A stretch of 64,000 nucleotides of DNA from Hemerocallis citrina (GCA_017893485.1 CM030362.1:185402175-185466174), one strand, 5' to 3'; numbered from the stretch's first letter, positions 44,301-58,020 are shown. The notes: generated by a model from the sequence alone, not told the origin. Made by a program: numbers and translations.

Positions 44301-46135
44301 ATAAATGTCACAAACCATTTTGCTCCTCCAAAGATAGTGTTTTTGGATGGACTCCGAACATCAGAATGAATAATCATAAATGGGAGAGAGCTTTTACTTA
44401 GATTTGGAGGGAAAAAAGACACAGTGGCTTTTTGCACACATTACACCGAAAGGTAGAAATATCCAACTTCGAAAATAAAATTGGAAATAATTTATTCAAA
44501 TATCCAAAAGAAGCATGCCCCAGATGTCGATGCCAAAGCCAAATCTCTGATTTCTTCTTCCCTCGAATCCTTCCACAGATAGAGCTTGAGTCAACTTGCT
44601 TGAATTTTCAGATTCTAAATCCAGCTAGTAGAGCTTCCCGTGTCTACCTCATAACCAATCGTCTTGCGAGTCAGAATATCCTTAAACACACAATGAGAGG
44701 GCCAAAAAATTACAATAAAATGTAAAGTAGTAGCTATTTGGGCAACAGATAACATATTAAAATTCAAGGATGACACAACTAGCACAGAATCTAAGGTTAG
44801 GGTTTTTGTGAGAGATATGGGACCCTCGCTAATAACGGTGGTAGGATCACCATTGGCAGTGGACATATTGAATTTGGTGGATGGTTGTAAGGTTTGGACT
44901 TGTCTAAAATAAAAAGTCATCTGGTCGGTAGCACCTGAATCAATTATCCATACATTATTCATAACAGAGGCAGAAATATTAAATACCTTACCATCATTAC
45001 CTGCAACAGTAACTAATGTAGAAGTTGATCTAATACTCTTTTCAGCTCGATCAGAAACTCCAATAGCGATAGTGGGTTGATTGCAATTCTTATTTCGAGT
45101 ATTCCTGCTATGATCCCAGTTTTCTGGATAGTCGATAATCTTATCACAACGAGCTTTCGTATGACCGATCTTGCCACAATGAGTACACTTCCTTGACTCA
45201 TACGGTAGTTTTGGTCCCATGGTGAAGAACAACAAATAGCAACATAACAAGCACTACTAACAACAACACAACAACCAGCACCCTCCGATCCAAACACCAA
45301 ACAGCAAAAATCCACCAATGGAAAAATTGGATCTGAACAAATCCAGTAACACAGCAAACAGCAAAGAGCAAACAACAATCAACAAATCAGATCAGATTTG
45401 CTCAAATACAAACGACTGTGATTGGATCTGATCAACAAGTGCTTTGGCAAACAACAAACATCAAAGAGCAAACAAATCCAACAATCGACAAATCGACAGA
45501 TCATATCAGATCGGGATCGATGATGGTGATAGGATTGACGGTAGGAGACTTTGGGAGGCGTGATGGCAGCGGCTTCGTGGGGCGATGAGGGCTTTCGATG
45601 GCGACGGCAACAGCTTCGGAATGTTGCGAGGAATAATGGCAGCGGTGATGGTCGGCGACTGCGATGGATAACGGGATGTTAACGAGGGGATCGTGGTCGA
45701 TGACACACAGTAGGGGATCGGGGATGTTGACGACGGGAACGGGATCGACGACGGGATCTAGGGTCGACGAGATTGAAGGCCATTGAGGTGACGACGGGAA
45801 CGGGATCGACGACAGGGATCGGGGTTGACGAGATTGAAGGCGATTGAAGGCGGGATATTTCAACGGGATCAATAGGAAGAAGAAGAGGGATTAGGATATT
45901 CTTCTTCTTCAACCAGCCTAGGATATTTTAGGCTCTGATACCATATTCTAATTTTGGAAAAAAATATTTGTTCTTATTTTATTCTTCTACTCTGAATCTC
46001 TTTATATATACATTATATTCTTGGAGAAGGGGTACAATAGATTAAGAAGATTAAGGAGAGGAGAGATATGAGGGAATCTGTTCCCTATAATTTAGAAAAC
46101 AGAATATACTGATTTATTCTTACTATATTTCAACA
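41396..46135 (-). mobile_element. Copia E, antisense
   Basis: Flanked by CATTA (41391-41395) and CACTA (46136-46140), a 5-bp duplication with one mismatch. LTRs are 41396-41586 (191 bp) and 45944-46135 (192 bp). On the minus strand they start TGTTGAAGTATAG and end near TTAGAATA, and the primer-binding site TGGTATCAGAGCC follows. The polypurine tract is CAACTTGAGGGGGAG. Minus-strand relics: CCHC CTHCGKIGHTKARC and protease WIIDSGATDQM (45250-44615), integrase with [12 protein letters not shown] (44132-43656), RT (43613-42030) and RNase H ARSSAEAECRG (42028-41594). Multiple stops and shifts. Between the primer site and CCHC there is only low-complexity Pro/Ser/Arg-coding sequence. Confidence 0.9.
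42024..42110 (-). repeat. 43-bp tandem duplication in copia E RNase H
   Basis: AGCGCATATCAATAACAGCT through CATCAGTATAT is repeated immediately. It breaks the frame between the RT and RNase H pieces. Confidence 0.9.
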
Positions 46136-46140
46136 CACTA

Positions 46141-46948
46141 TAATAAGCAAGCATAACTTCTCAATGATAAAATGCATGCACCAGTAGTATTGATCAATAT
46201 TACAATCATTGAGTCTCGTAGAAGTTGTTCTCATCATAGCCAAATCAATTAACGCAAAATAAGAAACTACGATACAACCAGCACCACATCTAGATCATAA
46301 AGCAGTAGTGAAAGGAGCCCAAAGTGGCACCCTGCACACCCCGACCTGGGATCGGGAAGAAGTCAGCCACGGGCCCCACCAGCATAGGAAAGCGTGGTCA
46401 TGATTACGATCATCTCACCTCGCCCACCTCGCGCATCAGCACTTGTGAATGCTACTCCTCATCACTAGCCATCCTCACCCTCTTCCTCACTGCAAATGCT
46501 CATGCCCGGCAATTTATTTTGTCAAAAAGTTTACTCTCATTGAACAATTCGGAAGCAAAAATTGTTCCTATCTTTCCAAATAATCCAAACGATAGCTAAC
46601 ACAACAAGATCCCAAGATTTCACGAACGCTCTGTCTTCCATTCATACCCTCCAGTCTCCCTATACCTCACTAAAATCTCTAGGTTGCTCACTAATTAAAA
46701 ACTCCGACACACCAAAACCCACATACTCTTAACTTTCACACTCAAAGAATAAGTGTCTCACATCATTACTGTGTATCCCGTACCCCCGCATATGTCACTA
46801 TCAATCTTATTCCTCCTCACTAAAATTAGCCTTAGTGAGAATCACATCATGTCCAACTAAAGCGACAAACGCTTTAATCTTAGAAGGGGTGCATGCCTTC
46901 CAGATCAACAAATTATTGTGCTCACAATCCCCCCATATGAAATACACG
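46141..46948 (-). mobile_element. LINE 3' fragment (zf-RVT region)
   Basis: Minus-strand translation shows the C-terminal zinc-binding region of plant non-LTR retrotransposon RT: LLIWKACTPSKIKAFVAL, HLFFECES and LAIVWIIWKDRNNFCF, with stops. Downstream on the minus strand (46480-46141) lies 3' UTR-like sequence. The upstream RT and endonuclease are missing, cut off where copia C begins at 46949. Confidence 0.75.
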
Positions 46949-49900
46949 TGTTAGATTAATAGAAAGATATGTAAAGAAAAAATGAACTGATTATTATTGG
47001 GTACTAAGACCAATATATATAAGGGCACAAGTACAATTTCAGCCACATAAATCTAACAACATGTCTAACAATATATCTAATAAACACTCCCTCTCAAACT
47101 CATGGTGGACCAGTGAGTTTGCCCACTAACTATCATAATCTCTGGATGGTGCGAAATTTTGTGAAGAAGTCGGTTGTCTGCTGTAAAGAAGTCACAGAAT
47201 GAAGTGAAATGGTCTCTGCCTCAAAATACTCACGTACGAAGTGACAATCAATATGTATGTGCTTTCTCCGCTCATGAAAGACCGACTTACTTGCAATATG
47301 TATAGCACCCGTTGGTCATAATGAAGAGGAGTGACTTCTGTAAGAGTGACACTCAAGTCTGATAATAGCCCCCGAACAAGAACAATCTCTCTAGTAGTGG
47401 TTGTCATCGCTCTGTACTCGGCCTCTGTGGAAGATCATGCAACAATTGGTTGTTTCTTGCTTCACCAAGAGATTAGCAAATCACCAAGACATAGATAGAA
47501 ACATATGGTAGACCGTCTGGTAGTAGGATCTCTGCCAAATCTGAATCAGAATATGCATTAAGCTCCAGTCTAGATGGAGAGGGCATAAATAATAAGTGAC
47601 AGTGCTCTGAAGATATCTGAGGATCTAAAGAAGAGTATTGTAGTGAATTGATCGAGCTGAAACAAACTGGCTGACAATACTGACTGCATGAGCAAATTGG
47701 GTATGATCATGCATAAATAGACAAGCTGTCCAACAAACTACCTGTATGTAGTGAGATCGGGGAGGAGCTCACCTTCTATGGGACGAATCTTCACAAGAAG
47801 CTCTAAGGGAGTATCAGTTGTTTGATTGTCAGATAGAGCTGCAGTTGAAATAATATCTGATGTACATTTCTATTGAAAAATGAGTATCCCCTGAGGAGCC
47901 TGGACAATCTCTAAACCCAGAATATAATGTAGTCTACCAAGATCCTTCATATGAAACTGATGATGAAGGTATCTTTGAGTGGATGCAATGCCTGCCGAGT
48001 TGTCCCCTGTAATAATCATAACATCAACATATAATAATGAAGGTACCATCCCTTGCGGTGATGACAGCATAAACAAAGAGTGATCTTGTGTGATCTGACT
48101 GAAATCTGCATGTGTGATGACACATTGAAAGCACTCAAACCTGGCTCGAGGAACCTATTTCAGACCATAAATAACTCGACGTAGATGCCAAACATGACGA
48201 TGAGGAGTGGTGAGGCCAAGAGGAGGCTGCATGTAAACGACCTCAGATAAGGTACCAAGAAGAAATGCATTCTTCACGTCCATCTGATATAACGACCACT
48301 GACAAATGACGGCAATAGTAAGGAGAGTGAGAACTGTGGTTATCTGGGGAACTAGAGTAAAAGTTTCATCATAACTCATAATCAATGTCGTACTCCTGAG
48401 TAAAACCTGTTATATTTAGACAAGCCTTATGTCGCTCAATAGAGCCATCAGGTCGATATTTGACCTTGAAGATCCAGTTGCAGCTGACATGCTTAATTCC
48501 CTCTAGTCGTGGAACACCATCCCAAGTGTCAGTTTGATCAAATGCACAGAACTCCTCTGTGATAGCTTCCCGCTACTCAAGATGTTAATAGCTTCCTAAT
48601 ATGATCTGGGCTCACGTGTAGAGTTTATGATAATGAGGTATGCATGGAACTGTGGTGAGTAAGATGCTAGGGTGGCAACAAAAAATTGGTCAGGAGAACC
48701 AGTGGCATCTAGTGTAAAACATGCCGGTGGGATACCCGTAGTGGAACTGGTAGAGTGACAGACTTCTGGTGGATATACAAGTTGTGGAGATGGTGATGCA
48801 GAAGGTTATGAAGGTGGGGTAGGTGCCTATGGTGGTGATGCAGGCGGTGTGGGTTCCTACAGAGGTGGTGTGGGAGGAGTCTCTGTAGGAGTGACATGAA
48901 TTATGAGGTGAGAGTGGAAATAGATGGGTGGGATCGAAGGAAATTCGTGAAGATGTATCCAGGGAGTTAGTCGAGGAAACCGCTGTATCAAGAAAGCGAA
49001 CATCCTTAGGGGAAGACAGATAGTAAGGGGTTCTACAAAGGAGACATGACGAAAGATACGGAGATGACATGTCAAGGGATCATAGAAACGATATTCCTTA
49101 TGCTCAGAACGGATACTTAGGTGAATACACTTAGCAGCCCGGGCGGTCAGCTTTGTGAACTCAGAAGGAGGGAGAAGGATGTAATATGTGCACCCAAAGG
49201 TACGAAGCATACTGTAGTCTGGTGGAAAGTGGTGAAGGGACCCATGTGGCATCATACCAGATAGGGTAGACGAAGGAGTGATGTTAATGAGGCTGGTAGA
49301 AGTCATGACAGCTTCAGCTAAGAAGGTACGGGTAACCGAGGAAGAGAGTAGGATAGCGCAAGTCATCTCATGAATGTGACGATGTTTGCGTTCAGCTATA
49401 CTATTCTGTTTATGAATCATAGTACTGGAAGTGTATTCATGAGCACCGTTGGAGCAAAAAATCTTGATGTGCACACCGAACTGAGTATGAATCATGGTCG
49501 TAAAGGCCTATTAAATGTAAGGATCTCAGATCGTTGGCGCATAAGGAACACCCATGTTTAGCGAGTGAAGTCATCTAAGAGCTAACATAATAGAGATAGT
49601 TTTTGCTAGAAGTTACAGAAGAAAGTTCCCATATGTCAGAATGAATAAGCTGAAAAACATGAGTGAACTGAGAAGTGCTTTTATTATTAAATGAAAGGCT
49701 ATGTATTATGCCAACTTACAACCTTAACAAATAGACAAATGTGTAAAAGAAAGACGACCAAGAGCACCACTACGGGCTCTTTAGGCGAGACTCGATAACA
49801 TGACCTAAACGTTTGTGTCACAGATCGACATCAGATGACACGACACCAACAAAACTAGAATGAGAACCGTATGCATGAAGAAAATCTAGATAATATAGGT

Positions 49901-50512
49901 AACCACGTCGGCTAGCACAACCAATCGTTTGACTGATCTGCAGATCCTCCATAGAATAGCCTAAAGAATCAAAGGTAACGGCAAGGCAACTATCGCACAA
50001 AGCACTAATGTAAATAAGGTTCATGGGTAAATGAGGAGCATAAAGAACCAAAGGTAATGTCAGAGTGAGAGAGCTAACAGATCATGAGTGTGTAGTGAGC
50101 AGTACTGAGCCATCGGCTATATATAGTGATGGAGAGTCAGAGAAAAGTGCAGTGCTAGTGGTGAGCAGTGTATAATTACTGATACGATAATGTGATGCAC
50201 CAGAATCTATAACCATGAAGAATTCATACCAGAAGTAACAGAGAAAGCATGGGCAGAGGAGCTAGCAGTGGTAGATTGACTCAAGAGCTAGAGTTCCAGC
50301 TAAGTGAGGCGATTCTAATGGTTGGCCCAATCAATAGGAGATAACAAAGCTAAATTAACGGCCATGATAGGAAATGTAGGAGAAGGAAGACGGAGAGGAG
50401 GTAAACTATGTTGCTTTCACCTCTGAACTAGAAGCTCTTTATGTTGGACAAAGCAATCTGAATCAGAATGACCGACCTTTTACAAGAGTTACAAAAGCGA
50501 AGACGGCATGTG
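46949..50512 (-). mobile_element. Copia C, antisense, 5'-truncated
   Basis: The 3' LTR is at 46949-47086 (138 bp), next to the polypurine tract GAGTTTGAGAGGGAG. Minus-strand relics: RNase H (47407-47192), RT with YVDVM in place of YVDDM (about 48030), integrase with AERKHRHIHEM (49495-48857) and protease remnants (about 50200). A CCHC knuckle CNSCKRSGHSDSDC is readable near 50465-50505 after allowing one lost base. The element ends abruptly in gag where a kinesin-derived fragment begins; there is no 5' LTR. Pol is related to copia B and D, but C kept a zinc knuckle. Confidence 0.82.
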
Positions 50513-50641
50513 CGCTCTGAGGTTGTTGATGCTTTGGATCTATATACATTTAGTTTTTACATTATAAATACTGACTGGTCCACATTTATTTTCTATAGCT
50601 CTACTCATTCTTTTTCTCGATCTACCACAGAAAATTCTAGA
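50513..50641 (+). pseudogene. Duplicate of kinesin intron-15 end and exon-16 start
   Basis: CTCTGAGGTTGTTGATGCTT and the stretch TCTATAGCTC to ATCTACCACAG align with the end of kinesin intron 15 (37795-37912), followed by the first bases of exon 16. The copy lacks copia B at the matching place. It is interrupted by a hAT element after ATTCTAGA and resumes at 59306. Confidence 0.72.
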
Positions 50642-51767
50642 CAGGGCTGGCCCTGGGGTAGGACCCAAAGGGCGACTGCCTCGGGCCCCCACATTTGGGG
50701 GCCTCACATGACCCTTATCTGATAACTTTTTCAATTTTTTTTAGTTTAAATTTTAAAAAAAACCAAAGAAACTCCAAGAATCCAAGTCTCCAACGGTAAT
50801 TGTACTTAAGGCCTTGGGTTGGTAATGATGATAAGTATTTGCTGTAATTTTTGATTTTTTTTTTTGATTCAAAAAAGTTAAAATCTTTAAAGGATAATAA
50901 GTTTAAAAATTGTTGTGTCAATCTTGAAAACGCTTTGAAACATTACTGTAAGATATTATAGTCCCACATTGGGTATTGAGCTAGTTTTGTATTTAATTCT
51001 CTCCTATATATAGGAGATATTGTACTCAGTTATTTCTCAATTCAATATTCAATATTGTTTTCATCTCGCTGATTTATCTTAACATGGTATCAGAGCCAAT
51101 TATACAAATTTTCTTCTCTTAAATTTCTCCATCCAAAAATCCTTAAAAAAAAGTTACAAGAAATATCGTCATCGTCTCCAATAGAAGATCACCCGTCTTC
51201 ATCAGTCCTCAAGCCCCAACAAGAAATCATCAATATCGTCATCGTCTCCAACAGAAGATTACCAGTCTTCATCATTCTTCAAGCCTGTCACGGTAATGTG
51301 GCTAAATGCCTATGCTCGCCAGTCGCTCATCAATGGTGGTGGCATTATAGAACAAATTGTGTTCCCAGACTCCTACCTTCTTCCTCACACCCACTGCACA
51401 CCCGAGCTCCTCCAAACCCAACTCCATTACTACCCGAGCCACAACCTCCATTATCTCCATCCCATCTCCCTTGCTCCACCCACAGTGACCTGCCACCTTC
51501 ATCTCTCCTCTCAAAACCCTAACCCTAACTTTTCTGTCTCCTCTTAATCCCAACCCAAATCCATATACCCAATACCCTAAATCCCTAACCAACCCTGACC
51601 CGTTTAACCCACTACCCGAAACCCATATCCTTTATCTCCTAACCCTAAACCTACAAACCCATATTTTATTTTTATTTTTTTTCTTCTGTTAAAAAAAATC
51701 GAAAAAAAAATCAAAAAAATCAAAAAAAAAAATTTAAAAAATTTACAGGTACTACAACTACCACTGG

Positions 51768-52222
51768 ATGGAATCTCAGTCTCTTCCACATATTTCCGCC
51801 TCAGACTTTCCCGCTGCAACCGCCTCTTGTTCCTTCTCCAGATTCAAACCGTAGCAGCACCACCTTCAGTCTGCCTCCGGTCTCCTACCTTCTCCCAACA
51901 TCATTCTTCACCCTACCCCACCTCTACTTCTGCCACCGGTAGCACCGCCCTACTCCCTACCCCGATTCATACACCAGCAACATCTCCCTCCACATTGTAC
52001 TCTCAGTCATAGCAGTGCTAGTGTTATTTCTCCTTACAGTGCTTCTTCCCTCACATCCTCGGCCATGCCCGTCACTCCAGCCTTGCCGTTTCCTGCTGAT
52101 TGGGCTAATCTTCAGCAATGCCTCACTCAGCTGGAACTACAGCTCATGGGTCAGTCTATCAATGCTGGCTCCTCTGCTCCTTCACTTTCTGCCACTCTCG
52201 ATATGAATTCGTTCTAGGTTCT
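51768..52222 (+). pseudogene. Copia D gag-position Pro/Ser-rich segment
   Basis: Starts [15 protein letters not shown] and continues Pro/Ser/Thr-rich in shifting frames ([14 protein letters not shown]), then [20 protein letters not shown] and protease. No capsid-like or CCHC region is present between primer site and protease. It aligns at nucleotide level with the copia B equivalent. Confidence 0.65.
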
Positions 52223-52430
52223 AGATTCTGGTGCATCACATCATCTCACTAGTAATCAGACACTGTTCACCACCTGCACAACACTTCCCTCTCACTCTCC
52301 ATCTCTACACATAGCTGATGGCTCACAACTTCTTATTACACACTCAGGGACGATAAGCTCTCCCACTCTCATATTACCATATGTTCTCTATGCTCCTCAT
52401 TTATCAATAAACCTTATCTCTATTAGTGCA

Positions 52431-53825
52431 ATGTGCAATAGTGGTCTTGTCATTACTTTTGACTCTTTAGGTTGTTCTATTAATGATTCCTCCACCGGTG
52501 AGGAGTTTGGGCGTGCTAGTCGTCAGGGTCGTCTAGATTATCTAGATTTTCTTCGTACACATCACTCTCCTTCTAGTTTTGCCGGTATTGTTTCCTCTGA
52601 TGCTGATCTGTGGCACAGACGTTTAGGTCATATTAGCGCATCACGACTCCAAACTATAGCTTACAGTGGTGCCCTTGGTTCTCTCACTTTTAAACATTTA
52701 TCTGATTGTCAGGGTTGTCATTTGGCCAAAAACATTGCCCTACCCTTTAGTCACAAAAGGACTTCTGAAACTACTCATCCTTTTCAACTTGTTCGTTCTG
52801 ACATATGGGGACCCTCTCCCATACCTTCGTAGAAAGGCTATCTCTATTATGTTACCTTCATGGATGACTTCACTAGACATACATGAGTTTTTCTTATGCG
52901 TCAGCGATCTGAGATACCCGATATTTACTGGTTCTTTACAACTATGATTCACACTCAGTTCGGTGTGCGCATTATGAATTTTCTATCTGATGGTGCACGT
53001 GAGTACACTTCCACCACTATGAGATCGATCCTTCAGTCTCACGGCACCCTTTTTTAGCAATTATGCCCTCACACACATGAGCAGAATGGTGTAGCTGAAT
53101 GCAAGCATCATCACATCCTTAAGATGGCTCGCGCTCTTTTACTCTCCTCTTCCGCTCCTCGTTCTTTCTGGGCTGAAGCTATCATGACCTCTGTTAGTCT
53201 CATCAACATTACTCCCTCGTCTGTCCTAGCTGGTACGACACCTTATGAGGCTCTTTATCACTCACCTCCTGACTACAATATGCTCCGTACCTTTGGGTGC
53301 ACCTGTTACGTCCTTCTCCCTCCTACTGAGCGCACGAAGCTCTCCGCTCGTGCTGCTAAGTGCGTTCACCTAGGTCTTAGTCCCGAACACAAAGGTTATC
53401 ATTGTTTTGATCCATCAGCGGGTCGTGTCCGCATTTCTCGATATGTATTCTTTGTGGAAGACTCCTCTTACTACCTGACTTCCCCCGAGGATACTAGATT
53501 TCTCGATCCCCAGTTGTTGCTAGCCCTCCGACTTTATCTTCCCGCATTCTTTTTGATCCCACTCCTCTGGCTCCATTCACATCTCCTGCAGTCCTTACAC
53601 ATGTTGTTCTCCCTACCGAAACATCACCTGCATCCCCACAGCAGCCAGCACCCACCCCACCTACTTCCCCACCGACACATGCACCTACTCCACCGTCTTC
53701 ACCCCCACACCCTGTCAGTCCACCACCTCTTTGTCAGTCTACTCGTTCTACTTCTTGTATTCATCCGGCACGTTATACACCTGATGCCACTGGTCCTTCT
53801 GACCAGTTTGGTTTTACCACCCTAG
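52431..53825 (+). pseudogene. Copia D integrase relic
   Basis: HHCC region [14 protein letters not shown] with CQGCHLAK, core [12 protein letters not shown], then after stops [20 protein letters not shown] and [14 protein letters not shown]. Stops at 52831 and elsewhere disrupt the core. Confidence 0.85.
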
Positions 53826-53842
53826 CTTCCTACTCACCACAG

Positions 53843-54843
53843 TTGCATGCATATCTCTCTACTATACACTCTACACGTGAGCCTAGAACCTATCAAGATG
53901 CAATTCAATATCCTGAATTGAGGAAAGCTATTACAGAGGAATTCAGTGCATTTGATCAGACTGACACTTGGGATGTTGTTCCTCTGCTGGAGGGCGTTCA
54001 GCCTATTAGCTGCAAGTGGATCTTCAAGGTCAAATATCAACCTGATGGATCTATTGAGCGGCACAAGGCTCGTCTAGTAGCCCGAGGATTTACTCAGGAG
54101 CATGGCATTGATTATGATGAGACCTTTTCTCCCGTTGCTTAGATGACTACTGTTCACACTCTTCTTGCTGTTGCAGCCATCCGCCAATGGCCGTTATACC
54201 CGATAGACATGAAAAATGCTTTTCTTCATGGTATCTTATTTGAGATTGTTTATATGGATCCTCCTCATCTTGTCATGTTTGCCGGTTGCATCGGACTATA
54301 TATGGTTTGAAGCAGGCCCCTCGAGCCTGGTTTGAGTGTTTACTCCTTGTCATCACCAAGGCTGGTTTTAGTTAGAGTTCTCAGGACCATTCTATATTTA
54401 TGCGGTCATCACCGCAGGGGAGGGTACTTCTACTACTCTATGTTGACGATATGATCATTACTGGGGATGACTTTGCGGGCATTACATCCACCCAGAAATA
54501 CCTTCATCAGCAGTTCCATATGAAAGATCTTCGCAGACTACGTTATTTTCTGGGCCTAGAGATTGCTCATAGATCTCGGGAGATACTCATTTCTCAACAG
54601 AAATACACATCAGATATTATCTCTGCTGCATGCCTCTCTGACAATCGATTAGCCGATACACCCTTAGAGCTTCATATGAAGCTTCGTCCCACTGATGGTG
54701 AGCTCCTTCTTGATCCCACTAGATACAGACAGATTGTTGGACAACTTATCTACTTATGCATGACCAGACCCGATATTGCTCACGCAGTCAGTGTTGTCAG
54801 TGAGTTTGTTTCTATGCTCATTATTCATGCCTGCTACATCCAC
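53843..54843 (+). pseudogene. Copia D RT and start of RNase H relic
   Basis: RT begins at [20 protein letters not shown], then [20 protein letters not shown]. After stops, [11 protein letters not shown] and [20 protein letters not shown]. The frame ends where the gypsy LTR interrupts at 54844. Confidence 0.87.
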
Positions 54844-57800
54844 TGTCACGCCTCGCTTCCTAAAAACATGGAATACGAGCACGTGACGAAGCCCAGCGAA
54901 TGATTTTAACATCATCCATAAGCTGTAGGATCGACTCAGCATCACAACAAGTATATAACAAGATATATATAACCAAGCATGCATGAATAATTTATTAAAC
55001 AACAGAAAACAATTGAAAACAAGTAATAATGTCCATATAGTTCTCAAGTCTGGATCAATTATAAAACTCAGAAATAAGTCTTATACAGCAGAAGAAATAA
55101 ATACCTTAAGGAAAGCAATTATTTAAACAAGTTCTTGCTCCAAGCAAAGCCTGAAATGTCTGCTCGCCAATTCCAGCAGGTAGCTCGTCTCCCAAGTCTG
55201 CTTAATAAATATAAAAAGGAAAACCGGGAAAAATAAGAGAAAATGCCCTTAGTGCAAGCTAGGGCTACAAATAGTGAAACAAGTACAAGTATGGGGAACA
55301 TGAATTGGAATCAAGAATGTAACAGAGTTATAACAAGTAGTGGAAAATCAAGAACTAGCTAGCAAGAGAGACATCTTAGTAAACAGGCTGGATAAGAATT
55401 ACTAGTGACGAAACAAGTGACAAGTAAACACACAGGGTATCTAACCTCAAGTGACAGGTATCAAGTACAAGTGTCAGGTAATAAGTTCGAGTCTAGTGTC
55501 ATATAACAAGTGCCAGGTCTAGTGTTAAGTATCAAGTAACAAGTTATCAAGTATCAAGTAACATGTATCCAGTTCAAGTTTCATGTATCGAGTTTCATGT
55601 GTCAAGTTCCAAGTATCAAGTAGTTAAGAATCGTGCAAGCATGTTTCATGTTCAAGTCTTATAGTTATTACTATCTAGGTAGCACTTCATGCATCCATCC
55701 TTTTACTACATGGTTGCTACAGTCAAAATAATTTCGTTTAGACCTAGTAATGGATTTTATAGGGCGGCGTACTCAGGTATCAAGTATCAAGCAAGTCATG
55801 GTTCATGAATCGGAAAATAAATAACAAGTTCACGAAAGCAAGTTTGTGAATCCACTAACAAGTTCAAGAACCGCACAATGGGTTCATGAATCAAACAAGT
55901 TCATGAACCAAGTAATTGGGAAACACGGGCTCCCTTCCGAGTACACTTACCTATATTGTCCACTCTATAGTCTTTTCCATAACCTCGGCTTGTTACTTTT
56001 ATTAATTTTTATCAAGCAAGCATGCAAATGTGTGAAATGTTGTAAATTAATTCAAAGAAAAATTGGGGATGTCCTATAGGGTGTCCAGCAACTACGTATG
56101 AAATTTCATGTCCAACGCTTGTTGTTTACATAGCTAAATTAATTCGCAAAGTAAATGTGTGCAGCAGTTTTTGCGAATCTGCGTCTACCGACACAGCTGC
56201 AGTAAAACTGCAACAACTCCTAGACCGTAACTCCGAATTCAAAAATTCCGGAGGCTATCGATATCTAGACATCTAGAGCTATATTTTCTATTCAGGGCTC
56301 AGGTTCAGATTCTAATGTTAAATGGGTCAAAACAGCAAAAGAAGATTCAGGACAGCAACATGTGAGAATAACTTACTAGTATAGATTTCATGGAAATTTG
56401 TTATTAGGCGTCTAAATTATTGGGTGATATAAATAAAGGATAGTGGTGGTCAAATCAGCAAGTAATAATTGTTTTTCAAGTCAAATGGTTGCAAGATCAT
56501 CAAATACAAAATATAACTTGTGTCTACAAATCTAGGGCTCCTTAATTCATGTGTCCATATGTTCAGGGGTAAAAGAGTCCCAGTAATTATAATTTAACAC
56601 AATGAAATTTTTGTGACTCTTAGAATTATAAAATTTTGGAGGATTGATATTGATCAACAACGATAGTCAAGGAGGAGTCACAATTCTAACTATTTGCAGT
56701 ATTTTTCAAGGGATGCTTGTACTAGAACAATTAAAATTGTACAAGAGATACTTGCCTTAATTGGCGACGGTAAATCCGATTGTTGAAGAAAATGGGATCG
56801 AAAAATCCCGGGCGAAGTCTCCCAAAAGCACATGTGAAGCACGTGCGAAGATCGACCGTAGATCGAGTTTTCCCTCACACCAGATCGCTCCAAAACAGCG
56901 AACAGTGGTTCGGGATTTGCTGCGCCAATACACCAAACAGCGAAACCAGCCAATCACAACTCTCCTGCACACCGGATCTGGGATAGAACAGCGTTCAGCG
57001 AAAATGGGATCCGCTGTGGCAAAACAGCGAACAACAATCAACTGGGCTCGATCGCACGGATCTTGATGCGATCCGATGGTCGAGATCGAATGGCGCCAAT
57101 CTGAGTGTCTTCTTCCTCCTTCGGTTCAACTGAGAGAGCAGCAGTGAGCGAGTGGAGCGACCGGCGTAGGCGGCTCGACGGAAGGTCGCGACTGGTCTGC
57201 GGTGGCTAGTCGTCGATGACAGGGCAGCACGACGCTCGGAAGGAGGCGACGGCGGCGCGACTGTGGCGACTCTGTTTCTGATTTCGAAACAGGGAAGAAG
57301 AGAAAGGTTGGGTTCGGGGTGTTGGCAGTGACGGTAGTGGTGTTGTGGGGTTGACGAGGTGACGAGGAGTCGAATGTCGAGGGTGAGGAGGTCGGTCCTG
57401 ATGGCGAAGTGTTTCGGTGAGGATGGCAAAGTGGCTTAACAATGGGTGTTGGGTTCGGTGGAGAACTGGGCTTGGCGAGGACAATGGCGATGTCAAGGGG
57501 GAGCAGGGAGATGATGCGAGGGAGGTGCTAGGGACTGGGTTTGGGCGTTGATCGAAGGAATCGAAGGTGACGAAGGCGAACGGAAGCGAGCGAGGAAGAA
57601 AGAGAAAGAAGCGGAGGTGGAAGAAGTGGGGAGTAGCGGCGGTTAGTTTGTTTGGGGCTGCACAGTATACGGGGTTAGGGGTTAGGGTTAGAGTATAGGG
57701 TTAGGGTTATATAGTAAGGGTATCGGGTTTTGGGTTTTAGGATATCCGTTTCGAATAGGACCCAACAGGAGAATTGGTCAAAATGTATCAAAATGGGGAT

Positions 57801-58015
57801 TAAAGAGATAAATGAGAAAAAAATGGTCAATTCTTCATGGAGAATGACACAAAGTGCACACAGATGAATTCGATAAAAGGACCAAAAATTGAGTCGAGAC
57901 AAAAATAACAATTTTATTCAATCTAAAACAAAATACAGGATTTCAATATAGATGAAGGAGTACAATGAGAAGAAATACAGTATAAAAATACAAATACGGG
58001 GAAACAGGAGTTACA
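54844..58015 (+). mobile_element. Solo LTR (gypsy type), copy 2, in copia D
   Basis: 3172 bp, TGTCACGCCTCGCTTCC to GGAGTTACA, flanked by TCCAC (54839-54843) and TCCAA (58016-58020). The uninterrupted copia B sequence shows TCCAA at this site, so the left copy mutated. It splits copia D between RT/RNase H motifs. It is the same family as the 4086-9517 LTR, in the opposite orientation, and lacks the 1.69-kb nested LTR. Telomere-like GGGTTAGGGTTAG runs at 57670-57710 lie near its TATA-like part. No internal genes. Confidence 0.85.
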
Positions 58016-58020
58016 TCCAA

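Noticed and set aside
57670..57712. Telomere-like GGGTTAG repeats
   Set aside because: Short and degenerate, inside a solo LTR; not a telomere or an interstitial telomere array of note.
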